Translations under genes and position numbers: made by a program | Shown here: piece after piece, positions 4,964-10,877 of the stretch | How the letters are laid out: each line of letters opens with the position of its first letter | How positions within the stretch are numbered: position 1 is the first letter of the stretch | Assembly (NCBI GenBank): GCA_034723595.1 | Contig: JAYEPB010000091.1 | Coordinates: forward strand, 1-11,190 | Direction: 5' to 3' | Length of the DNA stretch: 11,190 nucleotides | DNA from: JAGLGH01 sp034723595 | GTDB taxonomy: Archaea; Nanobdellota; Nanobdellia; Woesearchaeales; JAGLGH01 | The notes under the pieces: generated by a model | What the model was told of the DNA's origin: nothing | Database searches by the model: none | The model's input: only the letters and a program-made list of their open reading frames with translations

Positions 4964-6202
4964 TCAAACTTTTGCTTCACAAAAATTTGAAGGGATTTGA
5001 TTTTCACATTTTTGTTTCTTTTCTGAGTTCTTAACTCTCCCCATTATGTCATTTGCAGCGTTTGTGAAAGCTATGAATGCATCATAAGGACTGTCATAAG
5101 GATTGAAATACTTATGCACATCTCCATCATTGAACCACTTTGTGCACATATAATAGAAATGGTCGCTTGTCTGCAGCTTTCTCCAATCTTTAAGAATATG
5201 AGGATTATTGCACATCTTTATGTTTTTTTCTATTTCATATATCCTCTTTAAGGAAGCTTGCTGCATACGGTTTCCCAGCCAGGCAGAAAGGTCTCTTTCA
5301 ACATCAGCCCAGGAGATCAGATTATGAATATCAAGTTCGCCAACTGAATTATATCGCTTTATAATCTCAGAGGGCGTAGCAAAATCATTATCAGGATGCT
5401 TCAGAATTTCCTGAGGCATGTGCCTGAGAAAATTGAATATGCCAGTTTCTTTCCATTGATGCTCTCCAAAAGTCTCATAATCCATAAAAAGATTTATGCA
5501 GGAACCATTGCCATTGTGAGCATTGACCCAGCTGCCGAATTTGGGGGCAGTCAAAGGCCAGTCTTTCCATCCCCTATTTGAAAACCTGAATGCTATATCA
5601 TCTGAAAGCTTGTAGTTCTTGAGCAGCAACCTGATTTTTTGTGATGCTGGTGGATGATATACAAAATTAGGGGATTTCCAACCAAGAATATGATCTGCGC
5701 CTTCTGCCAGCACACCCTTGTAACCCATGCCTTCTACAAATCCTGCAAGTTCATTGTTATATATAAGCTCAGTATTCCTGAATACTTTTGGCTTATAGTT
5801 GAATAACTTTCTGATCTTCTGATCGTGAAGCCTGACCTGCTCACTAAACTCCTCTTTGGAATAAAGGAATGCAAGAGAGTGATAATATGTCTCACTAAGA
5901 AGTTCAACTCTGCCTGTATCCATAAGCTCCTGGAATGATGAAAGAACATCAGGATAGAATTCCGCAAACTGATCAAGAACAACTCCTGAGAAAGAATAGC
6001 TTATCCTGAATTCAGGAAATTCCTTAAGAAGCTTAAGCATAACCTTATTTGTGGGGATATAACCCTTGTCACCAACCTTTTTCAATATAGCGCAGTTTTT
6101 ATATGTGTCAAAATAATCATGATTATCCCCAATATCAAAGATACTATAATCCCTTAGCCTATATGGCTGATGCACCTGGAAATAAAAGCATAGGCTTACC
6201 AT
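4964..6202 (-). CDS. GH57-family glycoside hydrolase, alpha-amylase-like
   Basis: The 412-residue protein belongs to the archaeal/bacterial GH57 alpha-amylase type, with the conserved regions in order: HQP (11-13), SYSFSG (68-73), FRNTEL with the predicted nucleophile Glu145, MDYETFGEH with the predicted acid/base Asp241, and ADVERDLSAWLGN (299-311). A typical SDHFYYM segment follows (346-352). Such enzymes act on alpha-1,4-glucans by a retaining mechanism. With no signal peptide, it is cytoplasmic and probably works on stored glycogen-like polymer. Its ATG overlaps the glycosyltransferase stop by 7 bases and a GGGGGT ribosome-binding site lies just upstream, so the two are translationally coupled. 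The last 25 residues are polar and less conserved. Exact product range (amylase, 4-alpha-glucanotransferase or branching activity) cannot be decided by eye, though the motif context favours amylase. Confidence 0.85.
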   Translation of the reverse strand: MVSLCFYFQVHQPYRLRDYSIFDIGDNHDYFDTYKNCAILKKVGDKGYIPTNKVMLKLLKEFPEFRISYSFSGVVLDQFAEFYPDVLSSFQELMDTGRVELLSETYYHSLAFLYSKEEFSEQVRLHDQKIRKLFNYKPKVFRNTELIYNNELAGFVEGMGYKGVLAEGADHILGWKSPNFVYHPPASQKIRLLLKNYKLSDDIAFRFSNRGWKDWPLTAPKFGSWVNAHNGNGSCINLFMDYETFGEHQWKETGIFNFLRHMPQEILKHPDNDFATPSEIIKRYNSVGELDIHNLISWADVERDLSAWLGNRMQQASLKRIYEIEKNIKMCNNPHILKDWRKLQTSDHFYYMCTKWFNDGDVHKYFNPYDSPYDAFIAFTNAANDIMGRVKNSEKKQKCENQIPSNFCEAKV

Positions 6203-7425
6203 GAAGATAATACCCCCTTATACACATCTATGCATTTTTTTGCTGGTATATCAAGATTGAACTTAAAAGACTCTTTATTTGAGTTCTCGCGGATGTCTTC
6301 CTTAAGTTCATTGTATCTTATGAAGTTTATTATTTGGTCTGCCATCTTATCAGTATCCCAAAAATCAACTTTGAACACATGATTCATGACTTCTGAAGCA
6401 CCTGAGCTTTTTGAGATCATTACAGGAGTTCCGCACCTCATAGCTTCAAGTGCGACAAGCCCAAAGGGCTCTGATACAGAAGGCATGATAAATATATCTG
6501 CCATCTTGAAAGCTTTATATACATCTTTTCCCTTCAGCCAACCTGTGAAAATGAATTTATCAGAAATGCCATAGTCAACAGTCATTCCAATGATTGTATC
6601 AAGCATATCTCCCTCTCCAACAATAACAAATTTGACATCCTTTTCATACTCCAGCACTTTTTTAGCAGTCTTGACAAGGCAGCCTATGCCTTTTTGCACA
6701 GTTATCCTTCCAAGAGATAGAATTATTTTTTCATTTCCCTGCTTGAGTTTTGGCGTATAGTCAATATTAAAAAAAGGATTGTCATTATCAATACCCCAGT
6801 GAATAACAACAATCTTTTTGGGGTCGATATTATAGTGCTTTATAACATTCTGTTTAGTATATTCACTGTTGGCAATTACTATATCAGCATTTTTTAATCC
6901 AGTATATTCAAGATGAGAGATAACCATATTAGGGTTGCCACCAGTCCTGTCAAATTCAGTCGCGTGCATATGGACAACAAGGGGCTTGCCAGACTTTTTT
7001 TTTACATTTATTCCTGCCTGGTATGTCATCCAGTCATGAACATGGATCACATCAAAATCCTCTTTTTCTGAAATGAATTTTGCAGCGACACTATATCTCT
7101 CCACTTCCTCATAAAGGTTGTTTCCATAGGCATGGCTGCTATTGTTTTTAAATCCTGAGCTAGGTTCTACTGATAAACTATACTGCTCTGAAGTCAGATA
7201 AGGCTTGAGCTTGCTTTTTATCCTCTTTATCTTTATCTTATCACTAAACTCATTACATCCTACTATTTTAACATAATCAGAATCAGCATCATCAGGTGCA
7301 TGAGGCATCACAAATATAACTTCAACACCCTGCCTTGAAAGACCTTTGGTCAGATCATAACATGCAGTACCAAGCCCACCACTTTTGAATGGAGGAAATT
7401 CCCATCCGAACATAAGTATTTTCAT
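6196..7425 (-). CDS. GT4/GT5-type glycosyltransferase, glycogen synthase-like
   Basis: The 409-residue GT-B enzyme starts with MKILMFGWEFPPFKSGGLG, whose KSGGLG loop (14-19) is typical of glycogen/starch synthases and close GT4 relatives. The N-terminal domain also has HVHDW (128-132) and MHATEFDRTGG. The C-terminal domain has SLGRITVQKG (Arg240 and Lys245 for donor phosphate) and SEPFGLVALEA, where Glu319 and Glu327 form the EX7E motif. It should transfer glucose or a related sugar from a nucleotide donor with retention of configuration. Overlap with the GH57 gene implies joint use in building and breaking an alpha-glucan, as in archaeal glycogen loci that pair GT5-like and GH57 genes. It is shorter than bacterial GlgA (about 480 residues). 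A role in trehalose, sucrose or surface glycan synthesis remains possible. A TATA-like box at 7451-7461 lies upstream. Confidence 0.85.
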   Translation of the reverse strand: MKILMFGWEFPPFKSGGLGTACYDLTKGLSRQGVEVIFVMPHAPDDADSDYVKIVGCNEFSDKIKIKRIKSKLKPYLTSEQYSLSVEPSSGFKNNSSHAYGNNLYEEVERYSVAAKFISEKEDFDVIHVHDWMTYQAGINVKKKSGKPLVVHMHATEFDRTGGNPNMVISHLEYTGLKNADIVIANSEYTKQNVIKHYNIDPKKIVVIHWGIDNDNPFFNIDYTPKLKQGNEKIILSLGRITVQKGIGCLVKTAKKVLEYEKDVKFVIVGEGDMLDTIIGMTVDYGISDKFIFTGWLKGKDVYKAFKMADIFIMPSVSEPFGLVALEAMRCGTPVMISKSSGASEVMNHVFKVDFWDTDKMADQIINFIRYNELKEDIRENSNKESFKFNLDIPAKKCIDVYKGVLSSW

Positions 7426-7450
7426 ATTTCTGTATATCTTAATTACCTCT

Positions 7451-7461
7451 TTTTAAATATA
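7451..7461 (-). promoter_or_regulatory. Possible TATA box of the GT-GH57-DUF5752 operon
   Basis: Minus-strand TATATTTAAAA would place transcription start near 7430, giving a leader of only about 5 bases before ATG 7425. A GAGGT lies 18 bases before the ATG, too far for a usual ribosome site. It is weaker than the other TATA boxes in the window. Read-through from the 7-TM gene ending at 7474 is an alternative. Confidence 0.4.
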
Positions 7462-7473
7462 GAATCACGTATC

Positions 7474-8166
7474 TTAAATATGTTTCGTTTTAGCAATATA
7501 ATTTATCTTATGTTTATTTTTATACCATAACACAATAATAAATTCTATTGCTAATAAAATTGCAAACTCACAAAGAATACTAGCAAACTGAACATACATC
7601 ATTGGCAAAAATATTAAAAATATAGCTGTAGGCACTGTAAAGATAAACACGCCTAACATGCCTAAATAAAGTAATCTTTTCTCATATACTGATTTCATTG
7701 TGGAGGAGGCCAGATAAAATAATATAGTGGCAGTAAGAATATATACAAAATAATAAAAACCATAAAAGCTCCCTAATATACCTAAAGCAGGATATTCTAT
7801 GAATACAGTCATACAGGCTGCAGATTCTTCAAGATAATTTGTAAGGGAAAACATTAAGATAAAAAATAGAGAGGGTGAATATATGAGCAGATGCAAGTAA
7901 TATTTTAATCTCTTTCGCCACATAATCAAAGCATATGAAATTGCTATTGGAGGCAAAAGAGCAGTAACACTTAAAGCAAGTATTGTAAATAAATGAACAT
8001 CAGTAATACAAATAAGAAATTCATTGAGTTGATAAACGCCTAATAATAAGGATAATAATGCAATAATCCTATTAAGATTATCTTTTGGATTATTTAATAA
8101 GAAAAATATAGCTAACAAAAACTCAATTATGAATGTTGATAATGAGATATATGGAGCAAAACACAT
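7474..8166 (-). CDS. Orphan seven-transmembrane protein, sensor-domain-like
   Basis: The 230-residue protein is almost wholly membrane: seven hydrophobic helices at about 6-25, 32-54, 57-83, 89-112, 125-153, 163-187 and 191-215. Positive charges fall in the loops after TM1 (NNPKDNLNR), TM3 (RKRLK), TM5 (MKSVYEKR) and TM7 (KNKHK). By the positive-inside rule this places the N-terminus outside and the C-terminus inside. The pattern resembles the 7-TM input domains found at the N-terminus of some histidine kinases, but no kinase or other output domain follows; only about 15 cytoplasmic residues remain. Start ATG 8166 has a weak AAGGT 6 bases upstream. It follows the small one-TM gene by 30 bases and may partner it. 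The sensor idea is inference; a transporter or enzyme-like role is not excluded. Confidence 0.65.
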   Translation of the reverse strand: MCFAPYISLSTFIIEFLLAIFFLLNNPKDNLNRIIALLSLLLGVYQLNEFLICITDVHLFTILALSVTALLPPIAISYALIMWRKRLKYYLHLLIYSPSLFFILMFSLTNYLEESAACMTVFIEYPALGILGSFYGFYYFVYILTATILFYLASSTMKSVYEKRLLYLGMLGVFIFTVPTAIFLIFLPMMYVQFASILCEFAILLAIEFIIVLWYKNKHKINYIAKTKHI

Positions 8167-8196
8167 TTTGTTACCTTAATTAATGGCTTGACAACG

Positions 8197-8406
8197 TTAA
8201 AACCATTTAGGTATAAAGTATAATCTTAAGTATTTATAACTTTCGCTCGAATTAGATATATTTAAATAATATTTAGTTTTTATTGTTCTTATGCCTAAAA
8301 TAAATGCTATGAAAGAGAGCAAAGTTATTTCTATTATAGGCAGTATCATATCAATGATTATCATTATTCTATAAGTCCTGGTTTTTATGTCCCAGGACAA
8401 CAGCAT
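8197..8406 (-). CDS. Small one-TM membrane protein, unrecognised
   Basis: A 69-residue frame has one hydrophobic segment (about 15-39, MIIIDMILPIIEITLLSFIAFILGI) followed by a polar, basic tail (RTIKTKYYLNISNSSESYKYLRLYFIPKWF). No family was recognised. ATG 8406 is only about 13 bases from the shared TATA-like box at 8416-8423, too close, so ATG 8364 (55 residues, starting at the TM segment) is as likely. The reason to keep it is its position: same strand and 30 bases before the 7-TM gene, which lacks a clear promoter of its own. Codon content is AT-rich like its neighbours. It could be a partner peptide of the 7-TM protein, or a spurious frame. Confidence 0.4.
   Translation of the reverse strand: MLLSWDIKTRTYRIMIIIDMILPIIEITLLSFIAFILGIRTIKTKYYLNISNSSESYKYLRLYFIPKWF
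8375..8398. repeat. 7-bp inverted repeat near the divergent promoter
   Basis: GTCCTGG (8375-8381) and CCAGGAC (8392-8398) are perfect arms with a 10-base centre. They are GC-rich against an AT-rich background. The repeat lies near the expected minus-strand transcription start of the small membrane gene and upstream of the citramalate synthase-like gene. It could be an operator or a leader hairpin for the minus-strand unit. Confidence 0.35.
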
Positions 8407-8415
8407 TCTAATAAA

Positions 8416-8423
8416 TTATATAA
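8416..8423 (+). promoter_or_regulatory. TATA box of the citramalate synthase-like gene
   Basis: TTATATAA is centred about 25 bases before ATG 8445, making that ATG the likely leaderless start instead of the in-frame ATG 8427. The box is palindromic and might also serve the minus-strand unit, with a start near 8394. Confidence 0.55.
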
Positions 8424-8444
8424 TATATGAGGTGTCAAACAAAA

Positions 8445-10082
8445 ATGAAAATAAAAGAAAAACAAAATGGAAAGGAAATTATAGTTTATGATGTTACTTT
8501 GAGAGATGGATGGCAGGATCCAAGAAAGAATCTTCCTATTGCGCTTAAGCAGAGGATGTATAATGTCCTGAGTGATCTTAAGCCTGATTATATAGAAGCA
8601 TGCTGGCCTTCTTCAAGTAGTGCAGACATGAATTTTATAAAGCAGGTTGTTGCCAAAGGAAATAAATATTCAAAGATTGCTGCATTTGGCTCTACTGCGA
8701 ATCCAAGGAATGATGCAAAATATGATAAGAATCTGAACGATATAATCTCAACAGGAGCAAAGACCGCAACAATCTTTGGAAAGACATGGGATGTCCATAT
8801 AAATAAACAGCTTGGAATCTCTTTGTTGGAAAATCTTATGCTGATCAAGAATAGTGTGAGATACCTAAAAGAAAATGGTCTTGAAGTGATATATGATTGT
8901 GAGCATTTTTTTTCTGGCTTCAAAAAGCATCCAAATTATGCTTTTGACTGCATAAGGGCAGCAAGAAGCGGAGGGGCGACTACTATTGCATTATGCGATA
9001 CAAAAGGGGCTTGCAGAACTAAGGATATAAGAGATGTGGTAAATAAAATCTATGAGGAATTTGCAGATAATAAAGATATTACATGGGGGATTCACTGCCA
9101 TAATGATTCTGGTTTTGCTACAGCAAACACCCTTGAATTTGTAGATAATATACTTAAATACTTTGATAAGGTACATGTGCAGGGAACAATTAATGGGCTT
9201 GGTGAAAGATGCGGGAATGGAGACCTTTGCGAGATTCTTCCAGATATTGAAGATAAGTATGGTTATAAGACTGGAATTGATTTGAGCAATATAAGCATGA
9301 TCAGCAAAAGAGCAGTAGATATAACAGGAATTATTATTCCTGATAATAAGCCATATGTAGGAAGATTAGCATTTGCAAATAAGGGTGGGGCTCATATCGA
9401 TGGAGAGAAAAAAGGAGCAACATATCTTCATACAGACCCTGAAAAGTGGGGAAATTCTGCAAAGATTATCTCTGGCAACCAATCTGGAAAGGCAAATATA
9501 ATGTTATGGCTTGAAGAGTTTGGAATTGAGGGGATTGACAAGAAAGATGTAAGAATCTCTGCAATGCTTGAGAGAGTAAAAGAACTGAGCGAGCAAGGAT
9601 ATGATTTAAGTGAGAATAAAGCTGAAAGAGCGCTTCTCATGCAGGAACACTTGTCTGAAAATCCTGGAAAGTTCATGAATATACTGGATTTTAGCACAAG
9701 GGAGATTGGGGAATATAAGGGAAACAGATCAGTAAAAAGGGCAGAGACAGTAATCAGAGGTCATGTTTATCATAATGGAGATCAGATTGAATTTGAGCAG
9801 ATAGCAACATCTGAACATGGACCAATTGATTCGCAAAAAAAGGTATTGATTAAGGTTATGGAAAAGTATTACAATTGCGCAAGAGAAATAAAATTGGCTG
9901 ATTATATTCCAAAAATCTCAAGGGAGATTGGTTCAGAATCATACATGAGGGTTCCTATTAAGCTTACAGATGGCAAAGACATATGGGAAACTATAGGTAT
10001 CAGTGATTCTATAATTGAAGCAAGCCTTGAAGCTTTGTATAAGGGTTTTATGTATAAGCTGATCAAGGAGGAATATAAATAA
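8445..10082 (+). CDS. cimA: Long-form (R)-citramalate synthase-like enzyme
   Basis: The 545-residue protein follows the long bacterial-type citramalate synthase family over its full length. The HMGL-like TIM barrel starts with YDVTLRDGWQD (Arg20 and Asp21 catalytic/metal) and contains IAAFGST, TIFGKTWDVH, YDCEHFFSGFK, the metal ligands GIHCHNDSG (His217, His219) and VQGTINGLGERCGNGDL. It continues with LAFANKGGAHIDG and a C-terminal LeuA-type regulatory domain (about 430-540) ending in ETIGISDSIIEASLEALYKG. The expected reaction is pyruvate plus acetyl-CoA to (R)-citramalate, the entry to isoleucine independent of threonine. Oddities are Trp23 in the usual RDGxQ motif, CDTKGA in place of CDTNGG, and SEHGP in place of the EGNGP seen in relatives, so substrate or feedback control may differ. 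No leuBCD genes are adjacent. Start ATG 8445 follows from the TATA box; a GAGGTG at 8429-8434 also points to it. Confidence 0.8.
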   Translation: MKIKEKQNGKEIIVYDVTLRDGWQDPRKNLPIALKQRMYNVLSDLKPDYIEACWPSSSSADMNFIKQVVAKGNKYSKIAAFGSTANPRNDAKYDKNLNDIISTGAKTATIFGKTWDVHINKQLGISLLENLMLIKNSVRYLKENGLEVIYDCEHFFSGFKKHPNYAFDCIRAARSGGATTIALCDTKGACRTKDIRDVVNKIYEEFADNKDITWGIHCHNDSGFATANTLEFVDNILKYFDKVHVQGTINGLGERCGNGDLCEILPDIEDKYGYKTGIDLSNISMISKRAVDITGIIIPDNKPYVGRLAFANKGGAHIDGEKKGATYLHTDPEKWGNSAKIISGNQSGKANIMLWLEEFGIEGIDKKDVRISAMLERVKELSEQGYDLSENKAERALLMQEHLSENPGKFMNILDFSTREIGEYKGNRSVKRAETVIRGHVYHNGDQIEFEQIATSEHGPIDSQKKVLIKVMEKYYNCAREIKLADYIPKISREIGSESYMRVPIKLTDGKDIWETIGISDSIIEASLEALYKGFMYKLIKEEYK

Positions 10083-10097
10083 TAAAAAATGAACAAT

Positions 10098-10122
10098 AAA
10101 AAAAAGATTTTATTCTTTTTTT
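10098..10122. terminator. Bidirectional inverted-repeat terminator between convergent operons
   Basis: AAAAAAAGA (10099-10107) and TCTTTTTTT (10114-10122) are perfect 9-base arms around TTTTAT. On the plus strand the T7 run follows the citramalate synthase stop. On the minus strand a T8 run (10105-10098) follows the DUF5320 stop at 10110. Each operon therefore gets its own oligo-T end signal from one compact symmetrical element. Confidence 0.6.
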
Positions 10123-10454
10123 GGGGCTAATTTTGCTACAAGTTTTTCAAGCCGACTAAGCACAGGGTCTAGCATTCTTCCTTGTCTGTCAGCTGACTGG
10201 GCAGCATTTGCTCCTCCATATCCCTGTCCTGATAATCCTACTGGATTTCTGCCAGCACCTCTGCCCATTCCACGTCCTGAGCCGCGACCTCTTCCGCCTC
10301 CTCCTCGTGGAACGCCTCCTCTACCTATACCATATACAATCTCTTGTCCTTCCTGATATGTTGGTGGTTGTCCTGACCCTGAAGCACAATAACCTGCTCC
10401 CCTTCCTGTCATTGGACCTCGGCCTTCAGGTCCTGTTCTGTTATATCCTGGCAT
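10110..10454 (-). CDS. DUF5320 Gly/Arg-rich small protein
   Basis: The 114-residue protein opens with MPGYNRTGPEGRGPMTGRGAGYC, the hallmark of DUF5320 (family form MPxxDRTGPxGxGPMTGRxxGYC). Next comes a long low-complexity Gly/Arg stretch (about 43-70) with RGGGGRGRGSGRGMGRG, then a short C-terminal helix (DPVLSRLEKLVAKLAPKKE) that could form a coiled coil. The function is unknown. In other genomes such genes are often near Mrp/NBP35-type ATPases and NifX-like metal cofactor proteins (family knowledge). Only one Cys (Cys23) is present. ATG 10454 lies one base after the regulator stop, with GGAGGT inside the regulator's last codons, so translation is coupled and the gene falls under the metal-dependent operator. 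Base composition is clearly more GC-rich than its neighbours because of Gly/Arg codons. Confidence 0.8.
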   Translation of the reverse strand: MPGYNRTGPEGRGPMTGRGAGYCASGSGQPPTYQEGQEIVYGIGRGGVPRGGGGRGRGSGRGMGRGAGRNPVGLSGQGYGGANAAQSADRQGRMLDPVLSRLEKLVAKLAPKKE

Positions 10455-10455
10455 T

Positions 10456-10845
10456 TTATTTACCTCCATTTTTTTTATATTTTTTAACAAATTTTTTCAA
10501 TTTCGCAATTGTTTCATTGCTTAAATAATGTTCAATAGCGCATGCTTCTTCTAATGCAATTTTTTCGTCAACTTTTAAGATTTTGTTTAAAAAAGATAAT
10601 AACATCTTATGTTTTGCATATATTTCTTTAGCTAATATTTCTCCTTCATCAGTTAGATAGATATAACCATATTTTTCCTTTTCTACAAGCCCTGCTTTCT
10701 TGATTTTATTTGTCGCTTCAGATACACTAGGTAAACTTACATTAAGTAAATTTGCAATGTGTTTAATCCTAACAACTTTTTGTTCTTGCCTAATTATATA
10801 TATGGCTTCAAGATAATCCTCAATACTTGGAGTTAGGTTAACCAT
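10456..10845 (-). CDS. DtxR/MntR-family metal-dependent transcriptional regulator
   Basis: The 129-residue protein has the DtxR-family N-terminal winged helix (about 1-65, SIEDYLEAIYIIRQ through VSLPSVSEATNKIKKAGLVEKEKYGYIYLT) and the helical metal-binding and dimerisation domain (about 66-120). There is no SH3-like third domain, as in MntR-type members. Metal ligands visible by alignment to the family are Asp10, Glu13, His79, Cys102, Glu105 and His106. Asp10 is the MntR-type residue (Met in DtxR), while Cys102 is the DtxR/IdeR-type residue (Glu in MntR), so Fe(II) or Mn(II) preference cannot be called. With metal bound it should repress its own operon through the dyad at 10848-10869. ATG 10845 lies about 28 bases from the TATA centre. 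It is co-transcribed with the DUF5320 gene. Confidence 0.88.
   Translation of the reverse strand: MVNLTPSIEDYLEAIYIIRQEQKVVRIKHIANLLNVSLPSVSEATNKIKKAGLVEKEKYGYIYLTDEGEILAKEIYAKHKMLLSFLNKILKVDEKIALEEACAIEHYLSNETIAKLKKFVKKYKKNGGK
10462..10467 (-). promoter_or_regulatory. Shine-Dalgarno site GGAGGT of the DUF5320 gene
   Basis: GGAGGT lies within the last codons of the upstream regulator gene, 7 bases before ATG 10454. It decides the start (the frame could be extended 12 codons upstream) and implies translational coupling. Confidence 0.7.
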
Positions 10846-10847
10846 AT

Positions 10848-10869
10848 TAAGTTAGGTAAGCCTAACTTA
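10848..10869. promoter_or_regulatory. DtxR-type operator
   Basis: TAAGTTAGG (10848-10856) and CCTAACTTA (10861-10869) are perfect 9-base arms separated by TAAG. The core TTAGGTAAGCCTAA closely matches the DtxR/IdeR operator pattern (TTAGG-TTA-GCCTAA type). It fills the space between the TATA box (10870-10877) and ATG 10845, so a bound repressor would cover the transcription start. Extra TTAGG half-sites occur at 10833-10837 (in the first codons) and 10887-10891. Confidence 0.8.
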
Positions 10870-10877
10870 TATATAAA
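10870..10877 (-). promoter_or_regulatory. TATA box of the metalloregulator operon
   Basis: Minus-strand TTTATATA directly abuts the operator dyad and is centred about 28 bases before ATG 10845, predicting a leaderless or nearly leaderless mRNA. Confidence 0.65.

Noticed and set aside
4935..4967. TTG start extending the small DUF5752 protein by 11 residues
   Set aside because: It overlaps the GH57 stop codon and lacks a ribosome site. ATG 4934 has GAGGT at the right distance, and the extra residues include that site.
8427..8444. In-frame ATG 8427 as start of the citramalate synthase-like gene
   Set aside because: It lies only about 7 bases from the TATA-box centre, so it would be upstream of transcription start. 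ATG 8445 has correct TATA spacing and a GAGGTG upstream.
10208..10528. 106-residue plus-strand frame opposite the DUF5320 gene
   Set aside because: It is antisense to two recognised genes, has no ribosome site, and its composition is that of reversed Gly/Arg codons.
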